A program made the position numbers and the translations under genes. From the NCBI GenBank assembly GCA_964619955.1, contig CAZUJF010000002.1, positions 62,001 to 126,000 on the forward strand: DNA of 64,000 bases, in the 5' to 3' direction. Position 1 is the stretch's first letter; each line of letters begins with the position of its first letter. This document shows positions 34,302-42,849 of this stretch, in pieces. The notes under the pieces are model-generated. The model had not been told where the DNA came from. It did not search any database and saw only the letters and a list, made by a program, of their open reading frames with translations. The DNA comes from JACQFK01 sp964619955 (GTDB taxonomy: Bacteria; Planctomycetota; MHYJ01; JACPRB01).

Positions 34302-35028
34302 GCTGGGGGCGATCGGCTTTCGGATTGCAGGCGCTTCGGGTCCTGCGTCCGACGAGGAGGTCGACCTCGAGCGGACGCTGCTGGAGGCGACCCGGGAAGT
34401 TCCCCGGGATGCGCGGCTTGCCTCGCTGCTCTTCAGCTGGGTCCAGGTGCACGGGGAGTTCGTCATCGTGGAAAAGCTCCACAAACTCGCCCGGCAGCAG
34501 GAGCGGGCGGAGCCGGGATCCACCACCTGGCTCGTCGCGCTGGCGGCCTTTGCGCGGGAGCAGGGGGACCATCGCTGGAAAAAGCTGCTCAAGCGGCCTG
34601 AGTCGCCCGTCTATCTGTTCCCCAAGGAGGTGACGGACAGCGCCGTTCAAATGAATGGGTCGGTGGACTGGCTGGCGAAGGTCAATTTCATCGTCCCCGC
34701 GCCATCGCTGAGAATCCGCGAGGAGGACGTGTTGACCCCTCTGGAGCTGATCCAGCGGAATCGCCAGTATCGAAACCGATGCCTGTACGGACCGTCCTGG
34801 CGGGCGGATATCGCGAGTGCGATGGAGCGGGGACTGCAGCGTCCGTCCGCGATCGCCCGGGCCGTCGGGTGTTCCTACGAACCCGCCTACCGCGTCAGCC
34901 GGCAGCTGAGGCTGCTGCAAACCACCCAAGAGGGACCCTTCAAGGCTTCCCGGGCGCACGCGCGCCCTGCCATTGGATCTGGAGGACGAGGGCGGCGTCG
35001 TCCGCCGCCTCGTTCAGGCCCAGGCTGA
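34279..35028 (+). CDS. Winged-helix partner of the nucleotidyltransferase, possible antitoxin
   Basis: A 249-residue protein with a C-terminal HTH-like segment (IARAVGCSYEPAYRVSRQLRLL, about residues 194-215; the stretch is split here only for description). The ATG at 34279 overlaps the previous gene. The last 30 residues are Arg/Gly/Pro-rich and run through the 3' end of the opposite-strand gene that stops at 34940. This tail may be an aberrant read-through created when flanking DNA was joined. The role as an antitoxin or repressor is inferred from gene order. Confidence 0.6.
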   Translation: MTSTLNDRLGAIGFRIAGASGPASDEEVDLERTLLEATREVPRDARLASLLFSWVQVHGEFVIVEKLHKLARQQERAEPGSTTWLVALAAFAREQGDHRWKKLLKRPESPVYLFPKEVTDSAVQMNGSVDWLAKVNFIVPAPSLRIREEDVLTPLELIQRNRQYRNRCLYGPSWRADIASAMERGLQRPSAIARAVGCSYEPAYRVSRQLRLLQTTQEGPFKASRAHARPAIGSGGRGRRRPPPRSGPG

Positions 35029-35854
35029 CCAGCAGCCCGGCCTCCACGAGCCGCCGGTCGGGGAACACGATCCCGTAGCGGAGCCCCAGGCCCAGTTCCA
35101 GGGGGCCCGAGAGCGAGCGGCGCGTGCCCGCGGCCGTGGTTTCCAGCCGATGCTCCCGCGCGCCGCGGAATTCGAGCAGGAAGTGGAGGTCTTCGTCCAC
35201 CGCGCCGGGGTTGCCGCGGCGCTTCATGAGACGCGTGCCCAGGGCGAAGGCATACGAGAACGCGTCGACCGTGAAGGTCCGGTCGGAGTTCGGCACGGGA
35301 TCGTCGACCCCCGGGGTCAATTCATAGAGGGCCGAGGCGTACGTAAAGAAGGGGCCGCCCCAGTCCCTGGCCAGCGTCAGGTCGAAGGCGGTGCCGATCT
35401 CCCCCGTCCCGAAGCCCTTGTCCGGGTCGCCCGTCGGGATCAGGAACTGCGGCCCGAACGTCAGCGTCAGCGGCGCCCGGGCCTCGTCGAGGAAGCGGTA
35501 GCGCACGCCGAGCATCGAGTCCGTCAGGCCCCGCTCATCGCCGACGGGGGTGCCGTCCACGCTGCCGGTGGAAAACGCCCAGCCCGAATGGAGGTCGATC
35601 TCGAGATCGTCCGTGAGGCCCCACTCCAGGCGCAGCGTGTTCTCAAAGACCCAGATCTGCTGGGAAACCCCCTGGAGCTCGAACGTGTCCTTCGAGGCGT
35701 GGGTCGTCCAGAGGACCTGGAGCAGGCCCGCGGCCTGCGTGTACGGGCGGCCCGTGAGGAAGGCGAATCCGGGCTCTTCGGGCTCCGCGCGCTCCTGCGC
35801 CCAGGCGGGCGCGGCGGCGCAGAGCAGGAGGAGGATCGTCGTTTGCAGGCTCAT
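34940..35854 (-). CDS. Outer membrane beta-barrel protein (phenol-pathway MetA-like transporter family)
   Basis: The 304-residue protein has a signal peptide (LLLLCAAAPAWAQ, cleaved after AQ). A series of alternating amphipathic strands typical of an outer membrane barrel follows (LRLEWGLTDDLEIDLHSGW, LTLTFGPQFLIPTGD, FFTYASALYEL), and it ends with long paired strands. This fits the PF13557-like family whose role in uptake of aromatic compounds is only loosely known. The start at 35854 is chosen for the signal peptide. The same signal peptide sequence recurs, altered, in the pseudogene at 37807-38191. Confidence 0.7.
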   Translation of the reverse strand: MSLQTTILLLLCAAAPAWAQERAEPEEPGFAFLTGRPYTQAAGLLQVLWTTHASKDTFELQGVSQQIWVFENTLRLEWGLTDDLEIDLHSGWAFSTGSVDGTPVGDERGLTDSMLGVRYRFLDEARAPLTLTFGPQFLIPTGDPDKGFGTGEIGTAFDLTLARDWGGPFFTYASALYELTPGVDDPVPNSDRTFTVDAFSYAFALGTRLMKRRGNPGAVDEDLHFLLEFRGAREHRLETTAAGTRRSLSGPLELGLGLRYGIVFPDRRLVEAGLLVSLGLNEAADDAALVLQIQWQGARAPGKP

Positions 35855-36074
35855 GGAACCGGTTCCAGTGTAGCATGGCCCCTCGACGGGGGAAGTCGGA
35901 GCGGCCCGTTCGCAGCGGTTTGGACCGGAAACCATTCCGCCGACCGATTGCATTTTGGGTTGCACGAGGCTCCTCGCGCATCGAAAATATCGATTCTTCA
36001 GGACCGAACCTGGCTGATGAACGTCCAGGGACGTCCGAGGGTGTTTCTTTCCTCCACTGGGAGACCGCAGACCC

Positions 36075-37778
36075 ATGCTTCGATACCGCCTACCCCTGCT
36101 CCTCCTGGCCGCCGTCGTCGTACCTGCCTGCAACGAGGGAGGCGACACCCTCGTGATGTCGACGACGGTCCGCACGGCCCGGCCCGAAATCACGGGAAGC
36201 ACCCCGGGATCGCCCTCGTCGAGCCTGTCGCCGACGCTCCAGGGGACGGCTGAGCCGGGGGCCGAGGTGAGCCTCTACACCAATGCGGCGGGGGCCGGGG
36301 TTCCGGCGGCCACCGGTGTCGCCGGTCCAGGAGGCGCCTTCTCCATCGGAGTCTCCGCTTCCCCCGATGCCGTCACGACTTTCGTCGCTGTGGCGGTCGG
36401 GGGGAACGGGGTGGCGTCCGAGCCGTCGACGGGATTCGCCTACCGGCATGACGGAACCCCGCCCGCCACTCCGGTTCTCCTGGGGACCACGCCTGCCAGC
36501 CCGGCGTACGAGTCCCGGCCCCTGGTGCGGGGCACCGCCGAACCGGGCGCCACGGTGCAGCTCCATTCCCAGGCGGGCGGGGCCGGCCCGGTCATCGCCA
36601 CGACCACGTCGGCAGCGGACGGGACGTTCTCCCTGGCCCCGATGCGTCCCGTCAAGGTCGATGCGACGGTCTCCTTCTCCGTGGTGGCGGTGGACGCGGC
36701 GGGCAACTCCTCCGCTCCGTCCCTTGCAATCCCCTACTACTCCGTCCTGAAGTACCCGGATTTCGCTCTTCCCTCTCCCATCGCGGCTCCGGGAGCTTAC
36801 GCGATCGCCCTCGCCCGGCTGGATGCGGATGCGGACCTGGATATCGTGGTCTCCGCCGTCGGATCCGATGTGCGCCCCTTTTCAGGGGACGGCGCGGGGG
36901 GATTCCTCTCCATGACGCCTCTCAGCGCCGGATTCACCACGCAGCATGTCGGGGTCGCGGATATCAATCAGGACGGCCGTCCCGACATCGTCTCGGTCTC
37001 GGGAGGTCTCGATGCGATCCAGACCTTCCTCTCGGTGGGAAACGGATCCTTCGGTGCGGCGCAGTCCACGCCGACCGGGGACTTTCCGGTCTTCCTCGAC
37101 ATCGGAGACGTCAACGTCGACGGCTTCCCCGATGTGGTCGTCGCGTGCCAGCTGGACGACGCCGTTTCGGTGCATCTGGGCCAGGGGGACGGGACCTTCC
37201 TTTCTGCCGGCGTCGTTTCCACGGGATCCCTTCCGAGTTCGGTCGCCCTCGGGGACCTGGACGGCGATGGACGGCCCGACCTGGTGTCGGCGGATTTCGG
37301 AAGCGATCAGGTGACCGTCGCGCTGGGCAACGGGGACGGGACCTTCGCCCTTGCCCCCCCGGTCTCGACGGGCAGCTCGCCGGGCAGCGTCCTGCTGCTC
37401 GACGTGGACGAGGACGGCCGGCGGGACCTCGTGGTGGTCAATCGCGCGGACAGCACGGTCCAGATCAACCGGGGCAACGGCGACGGGACGTTCGGGGCGC
37501 CTGATGGGTACTTCGTGTTCGCCTACGGAATCCTCTTCATCACCACGGGGGACGTGAACGGCGACGGGCGTCTTGATCTGGCGATGGCGGACTCGGGAGG
37601 GGGCGGCGTATCCCTCCTCCTGGGGCGGGGTGACGGGACATTTGTCCCAGGGTCTGGACTTTCCGTTCCCGCCGGCCTGACGTCCGTGGCGCTGGGTGAT
37701 CTCGACGGCGACGGCGTGACGGACCTGGTGACGACGCATTCGGGGTCCGACGAGCTCAACGTGAGCCTGGGGCAATAA
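36075..37778 (+). CDS. Secreted lipoprotein with Ig-like domains and FG-GAP repeats
   Basis: The 567-residue protein has a signal peptide with PAC at about residue 19, so it is probably a lipoprotein. Two Ig-like modules (about 35-125 and 128-220, each with GTAEPGA) are followed by FG-GAP/VCBS repeats (about 240-567) with the calcium-binding D-x-D/N-x-D-G pattern (INQDGRPD, LDGDGRPD, NGDGRLD, LDGDGVTD). The repeats form an integrin-like beta-propeller. Such proteins are common at the surface in this type of organism and probably bind glycans or other proteins. The partner is unknown. Confidence 0.85.
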   Translation: MLRYRLPLLLLAAVVVPACNEGGDTLVMSTTVRTARPEITGSTPGSPSSSLSPTLQGTAEPGAEVSLYTNAAGAGVPAATGVAGPGGAFSIGVSASPDAVTTFVAVAVGGNGVASEPSTGFAYRHDGTPPATPVLLGTTPASPAYESRPLVRGTAEPGATVQLHSQAGGAGPVIATTTSAADGTFSLAPMRPVKVDATVSFSVVAVDAAGNSSAPSLAIPYYSVLKYPDFALPSPIAAPGAYAIALARLDADADLDIVVSAVGSDVRPFSGDGAGGFLSMTPLSAGFTTQHVGVADINQDGRPDIVSVSGGLDAIQTFLSVGNGSFGAAQSTPTGDFPVFLDIGDVNVDGFPDVVVACQLDDAVSVHLGQGDGTFLSAGVVSTGSLPSSVALGDLDGDGRPDLVSADFGSDQVTVALGNGDGTFALAPPVSTGSSPGSVLLLDVDEDGRRDLVVVNRADSTVQINRGNGDGTFGAPDGYFVFAYGILFITTGDVNGDGRLDLAMADSGGGGVSLLLGRGDGTFVPGSGLSVPAGLTSVALGDLDGDGVTDLVTTHSGSDELNVSLGQ

Positions 37779-37791
37779 GGGGAAGCCCAGG
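37766..37791 (+). terminator. Hairpin at the 3' end of the FG-GAP gene
   Basis: CCTGGG (37766-37771) and CCCAGG (37786-37791) can pair across the stop codon. Six perfect base pairs and no T run make it a weak but plausible terminator. Confidence 0.35.
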
Positions 37792-37806
37792 ATCGATCGC
37801 AGCCTG

Positions 37807-38191
37807 TCAGCGTCCCTTCGGCAGCCGCAGCTTCGCGCGCATCAGTTCCGCGAGCGCGAGGAACTCCGCGTCGTCCTGGCGGTTCGAGCGCGTCACGCCC
37901 ACGAAGAGGCCCTTGCGCAACACCGAGACATGCTTCGCGCCCGGGGCCGCCGCGAGGCGCTCCGCCAGCGCGCGCGCGCCCGCCTCGTCCGCGGCCTGCA
38001 GGAACGCGACCAGCGTCTCGCCGGGATCCACGAACGCCGCCCAGGCGCCCGCGGTCCCCGTGAGGTCCGCGCCCAGCTTCGAGTCCAGCAGATTCTTCAC
38101 CGCCTGGCTTCTCAGGTCTCGGCTGCTCCTGCGCCCAGGCGGGCGCGGTGGCGGCGCAAAGCAGGAGCAGGATCGCCGTCGGAGTGCTCAT
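37807..38191 (-). pseudogene. Chimeric pseudogene: signal peptide joined to a copy of the kinase 3' end
   Basis: From 38191 a start codon is followed by a signal peptide like that of the 34940-35854 gene (both LLLLCAA, then PAWAQ). At about 38104 this abruptly joins a 298-bp block (37807-38104) that is nearly identical to 39024-39321, the 3' end of the kinase gene, with only a few differences seen. The two parts are in different reading frames, so a functional protein is unlikely, although the copied segment alone keeps an open frame of 97 codons. This looks like a recent duplication or recombination. Confidence 0.75.
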
Positions 38192-38300
38192 GAGGACGCT
38201 CCCCATGCGGGGATTGTACCCTTCGAGAAACGTCGGGCGTTAGCGCTTGGAGCCCTGTCCCTGTTCCGTCGACCCAAGGAATGGCGGAGAGATGATCCGG

Positions 38301-38960
38301 TCATTTCGCGGCCACTTCGAGGTGGCGCCACACCCAGGCGCGCAAGCCCTGGCTCTGGAAGGAGCCGTGATACCACGTCCTGCGCCCGTCCTTCTCGACG
38401 AACGAGCCGAAGACGCGGGACGGATCCGAGGGACTCAGCATAAGCTCATACTCGCGATGCATGGCTCCCGCGAGGACGACGTGCCACACCCGATCGTACC
38501 CCGGATGATTGGGGTGGTACGCGACGACGTCCGAGCACGCGCGCACGAAGGACATGACGGCTTCGGCGTCCGTCAGCGTCCGCGTTACGGCGGAACCTCT
38601 CAGCGCCGTGATCTCGATCCGGCTGAAGTCGGCGGGGTTGAACTTCGACATTTCGGCGAGGGCGTCCCTTTGGTGCAGAGCCCTTGGAAGCATGAATCCG
38701 GCCGCGAAACCCGTCAGGAGCAGGGCCAGGAAACCGATGAAGAACGGCGCCCGTCCCGATTCCCGGAATCCGCACGTCCGAAGGTGCCAGACGGCCCCCA
38801 GAAGGAAGCCCGGCAAAGAGGCCAAGGCGCCGACCAGCCCGGGCCACTCCGGGAGAAATCCGTAGGCCAATCCGATTCCGGCCCCGATGAGCTGGAACGC
38901 GCCGATCCCCACGAGGATTCGCCAGACCATTTTCAGGTCCCGGGTCGACACGAAGCTCAT
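38301..38960 (-). CDS. Small membrane protein, unknown
   Basis: The 219-residue product has two or three predicted transmembrane segments in its N-terminal half (about 12-34, 42-56 and 73-92) and a soluble C-terminal half. I do not recognise the family. The ATG at 38960 is chosen; a TTG three codons upstream is the alternative. It sits between the pseudogene and the kinase gene and is read in the same direction, but it is preceded by the kinase stop at 39024. It may be co-transcribed with the kinase. Confidence 0.6.
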   Translation of the reverse strand: MSFVSTRDLKMVWRILVGIGAFQLIGAGIGLAYGFLPEWPGLVGALASLPGFLLGAVWHLRTCGFRESGRAPFFIGFLALLLTGFAAGFMLPRALHQRDALAEMSKFNPADFSRIEITALRGSAVTRTLTDAEAVMSFVRACSDVVAYHPNHPGYDRVWHVVLAGAMHREYELMLSPSDPSRVFGSFVEKDGRRTWYHGSFQSQGLRAWVWRHLEVAAK

Positions 38961-39023
38961 GTCAGTCAAGTCTGTCGATTCTGGTCACCGTCAATAGCCA
39001 CGGCATTATCGCCCGGTTCAGAA

Positions 39024-41963
39024 TCAGCGCGCCTTCGGCAGCCGCAGCTTCGCGCGCATCAGTTCCGCGAGCGCGAGGAACTCCGCGTCGTCCTGGCGGT
39101 TCGAGCGCGTCACGCCCACGAAGAGGCCCTTGCGCAACACCGAGACATGCTTCGCGCCCGGGGCCGCCGCGAGGCGCTCCGCCAGCGCGCGCGCGCCCGC
39201 CTCGTCCGCGGCCTGCAGGAACGCGACCAGCGTCTCGCCGGGATCCACGAACGCCGCCCAGGCGCCCGCGGTCCCCGTGAGGTCCGCACCCAGCTTCGAG
39301 TCCAGCAGCTTCTTCACCGCCGCCGTCCCCTTCAGCTCCTGGGGATTCGGGACGAACCCCTGGTCCTTCCGGCTCTGCAGCGACGACCCGGCGGGCAGCA
39401 GACTGGCTTCGATCTCGAAGTCGGCGGGCTTGGGCGCGCCGAGCCGCAGCTTCTTGCGCAGGATCCCCTCGAGGACCTCCAGCAGCGGCCAGGAGGCCTC
39501 GTCCCCTCCGCCGATCCAGCAGGCCACCGTGTCCTTGATCATCAGCAGATCGCCCGCCTTCACGGCGAGCGCCGCCACCTTGCTGTCGAAGACCTTGTAG
39601 TCGCGGCTCTCGAAAATCTCGTAGCGCAGCGGCCCGCCCGGCCCGCGCAGCTCGCCGAGATAGGACAGGCGGTCCGTCTTCGCGGGACCCAGGCTCCAGC
39701 CCGCGGGCAGCTCCGACTCCTGCAGCCGCGCGTTGATCAGCGTCGCGGGACGCAGCCGGTTGCGGTCCCAGCCGAAGAGTTCCCGCATGCGGTTCTCGAG
39801 CGCGTCGAGCGACTCGTCGTCGGGCCCTTCGATCCCGAAGACCCACTCGTCCCCCGACCACGCCGGCCCGCTCTTGCGGAGCTGCTCCTCCAGCTTGGAG
39901 CGCGGCGTGCTGTCCGAAACCTCCAGCAGCACGATCAGCCCGGCGGGCTTCAGCCGCAGCAGGCTGGCCCGCTGCACCTCCGAGGCGAGGATGCCCTGCG
40001 CGGCGATCTCCTGCAGCACCTTCGCGGGCTGCGTCTCCTCGCGGTCGATCGTGAAGCCGGCGGGCAGCTCGACGGGACCCGGACGCAGATCCTCGAAGCG
40101 CTTGGTGGGCAGGCCCATCGCGTTGCGGAACTTGTGCACGGTCTTGACGAAGGCGCCGAAGTCGTCGCCGCGGAGCGCGACCCCCGCGACGCTGCGGCCG
40201 GCGCGGAGGACCTCGACCTTGCGGCGGTCCTGCAGATCCAGCTTCGCGCCGGCAAACGCCTCGGCGGCCTGCGGCGTCTCGGCGAGCCACGCGCGGACCT
40301 CGATCTGTCCCGATCCCTCCACGGGCTCGAACGAGGCTTGATAGTGCTCCTTGAGGCCCGGTTTGGACGGCGCCGCGGCCGCCGTCTCCTGGAACTGCCA
40401 CCCCGAGGGCAGGTCGGAGCGGTCGAGCTTGAGGTTCTCGAGCGGGACGTCGGGCGTCACGAGCGGGAGGCCGAGTTTCTTCTGCACGCGGGCGACGAGA
40501 TCGTGGAAGACTTCGCGCGCCTCGGCCCGGGGCGTCCAGGCCAGGACGAGGACCTGTCCGTTCCGATGCGACCACTTGTTGGCGAGATTTTTGAGGCCGG
40601 CGAACTGGGTCTCCAGCCGCTCGGCGATCGGTGTCTCGAGGGCGACCATCGCCGCGTTCCAGCGGAACCAGGCGCTGAGGTAGCCCTGCCGGATCTCGTT
40701 CGGCGAGACGTTCTGGAGGCCGAGCTCGTCGAGGATCTTGCAGAGCTGCTCGATCTCGACTTTTTCCCGGGCCGGGAAGGGGTTGCGCGGGAGCGTCTTG
40801 TCGGGTTGCGCGAAGACGTAGCGCGCGGGACGCTCCTCGGGGCCGAAATGCAGCGCGGTGAAATCGACCGGCGCCGCCGCGACGGGCGGTTGCGGCGTCA
40901 CCGACGCGACGTGCGCCGAGGAGGTCTTCCGGAAGTAGACCAGGCTCAGGAGGGCCGCGAGCGCGAGTCCGACGAGGCCCGCCACGATCAGCGGCTTCTT
41001 CGGTCGCACGACCGGCCGCGGGGTCATGATCGTGGGCGCGTAGGCGTCCTGCGGCGCGACCGTGGTGGCCTTCGTGACCGCGTCCTTCACGTCGCCCGCC
41101 TTCTGGTAGCGGCGGTCGGGAGATTTCTCGAGGGCCTTGATGACGACCTCGTCGAGGCGCACGTCGATGCGGACCTTGGTGGAGGGCATCTCGAAGCGGC
41201 CGATGGGCAGCTCGCCGGTGAGCATCTCGTAGAGGACGACCCCGATCGCGTAGATGTCCGCCCGATGGTCGACGGACTTGGGGTTTTCGACCTGCTCGGG
41301 GGCCATGTAGTGCGGCGTCCCCATGACCATGTTGGTCACGGTGAGGTTCAGCGGGGCGTCGGCGCCGACGAGTTTGGCGAGGCCGAAGTCGGCGATCTTC
41401 ACCCGGCCCTTCTTGTCGAGCAGGATGTTCTCCGGCTTGATGTCCCGGTGCACGATGCCCTCGCTGTGCGCGTATTCGAGGGCGTCGCAGAGCTGCGGGA
41501 CGATCTTCAGCGCCTGCTCGGAGCTGAGGGTCTTCTCCCGGAGCACGCTGCGGAGGTTGGTCCCGTCGACGTACTCCATGGCGAAGAAGAAGAGGCCGTT
41601 TTCGGCGCCGAAGTCGTAGACGGCGACGATGTTGGGGTGGTTGAGCGAGCCGAGGGCCTTCGCCTCGCGGATGAAGCGGCTCTGGAAGTCGGGATCCTGG
41701 GCCATCTTCTGGGGGAGGATCTTGAGGGCGATGAGGCGGTCGAGCGCGGGCTGCCGGGCCTTGAAGACGACGCCCATGCCCCCCTTCCCCAGCAGCTCCA
41801 TGATCTCCAGGCCGTGGAAGATCTGGCCGGGCTTCAGGGGCAGTTCGTCGGAGGCGGGGGCGGCCGGGTCGCTGGTCTTCTGGGCGAAGCCCGCGAGGCA
41901 CTTGGGGCAGAGGTCGCCGCTGTAGAGCTCGCCGCAGGTGGAGCACTTCTTCATGGTGTTCAT
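39024..41963 (-). CDS. Zinc-ribbon Ser/Thr protein kinase, membrane-anchored
   Basis: The 979-residue protein starts with a zinc ribbon (CSTC at 7-10, CPKC at 19-22). A eukaryotic-type kinase domain (about 50-310) follows with a glycine-rich loop LGKGGMGVVFKAR (58-70), Lys81, HRDIKPEN (172-179) and DFG (192-194). A transmembrane helix near residues 330-350 precedes a large C-terminal region of beta-alpha repeats, probably external, with no recognised domain. A GGAGGAG site precedes the ATG. An ECF sigma factor gene directly upstream suggests a linked signalling pair, as known in Planctomycetota. Confidence 0.9.
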   Translation of the reverse strand: MNTMKKCSTCGELYSGDLCPKCLAGFAQKTSDPAAPASDELPLKPGQIFHGLEIMELLGKGGMGVVFKARQPALDRLIALKILPQKMAQDPDFQSRFIREAKALGSLNHPNIVAVYDFGAENGLFFFAMEYVDGTNLRSVLREKTLSSEQALKIVPQLCDALEYAHSEGIVHRDIKPENILLDKKGRVKIADFGLAKLVGADAPLNLTVTNMVMGTPHYMAPEQVENPKSVDHRADIYAIGVVLYEMLTGELPIGRFEMPSTKVRIDVRLDEVVIKALEKSPDRRYQKAGDVKDAVTKATTVAPQDAYAPTIMTPRPVVRPKKPLIVAGLVGLALAALLSLVYFRKTSSAHVASVTPQPPVAAAPVDFTALHFGPEERPARYVFAQPDKTLPRNPFPAREKVEIEQLCKILDELGLQNVSPNEIRQGYLSAWFRWNAAMVALETPIAERLETQFAGLKNLANKWSHRNGQVLVLAWTPRAEAREVFHDLVARVQKKLGLPLVTPDVPLENLKLDRSDLPSGWQFQETAAAAPSKPGLKEHYQASFEPVEGSGQIEVRAWLAETPQAAEAFAGAKLDLQDRRKVEVLRAGRSVAGVALRGDDFGAFVKTVHKFRNAMGLPTKRFEDLRPGPVELPAGFTIDREETQPAKVLQEIAAQGILASEVQRASLLRLKPAGLIVLLEVSDSTPRSKLEEQLRKSGPAWSGDEWVFGIEGPDDESLDALENRMRELFGWDRNRLRPATLINARLQESELPAGWSLGPAKTDRLSYLGELRGPGGPLRYEIFESRDYKVFDSKVAALAVKAGDLLMIKDTVACWIGGGDEASWPLLEVLEGILRKKLRLGAPKPADFEIEASLLPAGSSLQSRKDQGFVPNPQELKGTAAVKKLLDSKLGADLTGTAGAWAAFVDPGETLVAFLQAADEAGARALAERLAAAPGAKHVSVLRKGLFVGVTRSNRQDDAEFLALAELMRAKLRLPKAR

Positions 41964-42011
41964 ATCTCCTCCCTGCATGAACAGCCTCCTGAAGAAGGGG
42001 TTACAAACTTA

Positions 42012-42710
42012 TCAACGGGAAAGCGCGGCCATCAGCTCGCCGAGCTCCTCGTCGATGGCGGACTTGGCGTCCACCGTGCGGGCGACCTCGGCTTTCAGGA
42101 GGTCCTTATAGCGTTTCCGGGCGCGATGGACGATGACTTTGAGGTTGGACTCCGTCAGGCCGAGCTTCTGCGCCAGGTCCTTGACCCCGGCGGGCTGGCC
42201 CGCGGTGATGTACTCCTTGAGGGCGTCGAAGCGCTCGCCCATCTCCTCTTTCAGCGCGGTCGTGGCCCGTTCGAGCAAGCCGACCGCCCACTGCCGCCGG
42301 AAGATCCGCCCGGGATCCTGATCCGTGTCCCGGGAGAGCAGGTCCTCCGCCCCCTCGAAGTCGAGGCTGCCGATCTTGCGGCCGCCCCCCCGCTTGAGCG
42401 CCTTGCGGCGGTCGTATTCGTTGGAGAGGAAGTGCTCGAGGCAGGCGAGCAGGAAGGTGCGGAACTTGCCCTTGGTCCGGGTCACCCGCGCGAGGGCGTC
42501 GCGTTCGATGAGGTCCCCGAAGAAGCCCTGGGTGAGGTCCTTGGCGTCCTCGACCTCGTGGCCCTTGCGCCGGATGAAGAAGTAGCAGGGCTTCCAGTAG
42601 CGGTCGATCAACGCGCCCAGCTCCTTGCGGTCCCGGGCGAGCAGCACCAGGGTCCAGGAGGTCTGGCCGAAGTCCCGTCGTCCGCCGCCGATCGTGGTTT
42701 CTTTGCCCAT
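42012..42710 (-). CDS. ECF sigma factor paired with a Ser/Thr kinase
   Basis: The 232-residue protein fits the ECF group found next to or fused with Ser/Thr kinases: a TSWTLVLLARD segment near residue 18, DAKDLTQGFFGDLIER (sigma region 2) near 60-75, and region 4 with GLTESNLKVIVHRARKRYKDLL. It should direct RNA polymerase to a regulon switched on by the kinase. The ATG at 42710 is chosen because it is the first start before the conserved region. It ends 48 bp before the kinase start. Confidence 0.85.
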   Translation of the reverse strand: MGKETTIGGGRRDFGQTSWTLVLLARDRKELGALIDRYWKPCYFFIRRKGHEVEDAKDLTQGFFGDLIERDALARVTRTKGKFRTFLLACLEHFLSNEYDRRKALKRGGGRKIGSLDFEGAEDLLSRDTDQDPGRIFRRQWAVGLLERATTALKEEMGERFDALKEYITAGQPAGVKDLAQKLGLTESNLKVIVHRARKRYKDLLKAEVARTVDAKSAIDEELGELMAALSR

Positions 42711-42790
42711 GGTCTCCTTGACGTCCGACCGGGACAAGATGTCCCACTTCGCCCGCGCAGGTTCAGGGATTCTACTGGCCCAGCTCTTGC

Positions 42791-42818
42791 TTGACAATTG
42801 GCAGCCGGCTGCTACCTT
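42791..42818 (+). promoter_or_regulatory. Sigma-70-like promoter of the cytochrome oxidase operon
   Basis: A perfect -35 TTGACA (42791-42796) is followed, after 16 bp, by TACCTT (42813-42818). The coxB ATG is at 42850. The opposite-strand sigma factor gene starts at 42710, so the promoter lies in the 139-bp divergent gap. Confidence 0.6.
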
Positions 42819-42849
42819 CTATGCCCATACTCGGGGAGACTCTAGGCAG

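Noticed and set aside
38247..42794. A 1515-codon plus-strand frame opposite the kinase and sigma factor.
   Set aside because: Same reason: the minus strand carries recognisable kinase and sigma domains. The plus-strand frame has no motifs and no start context.
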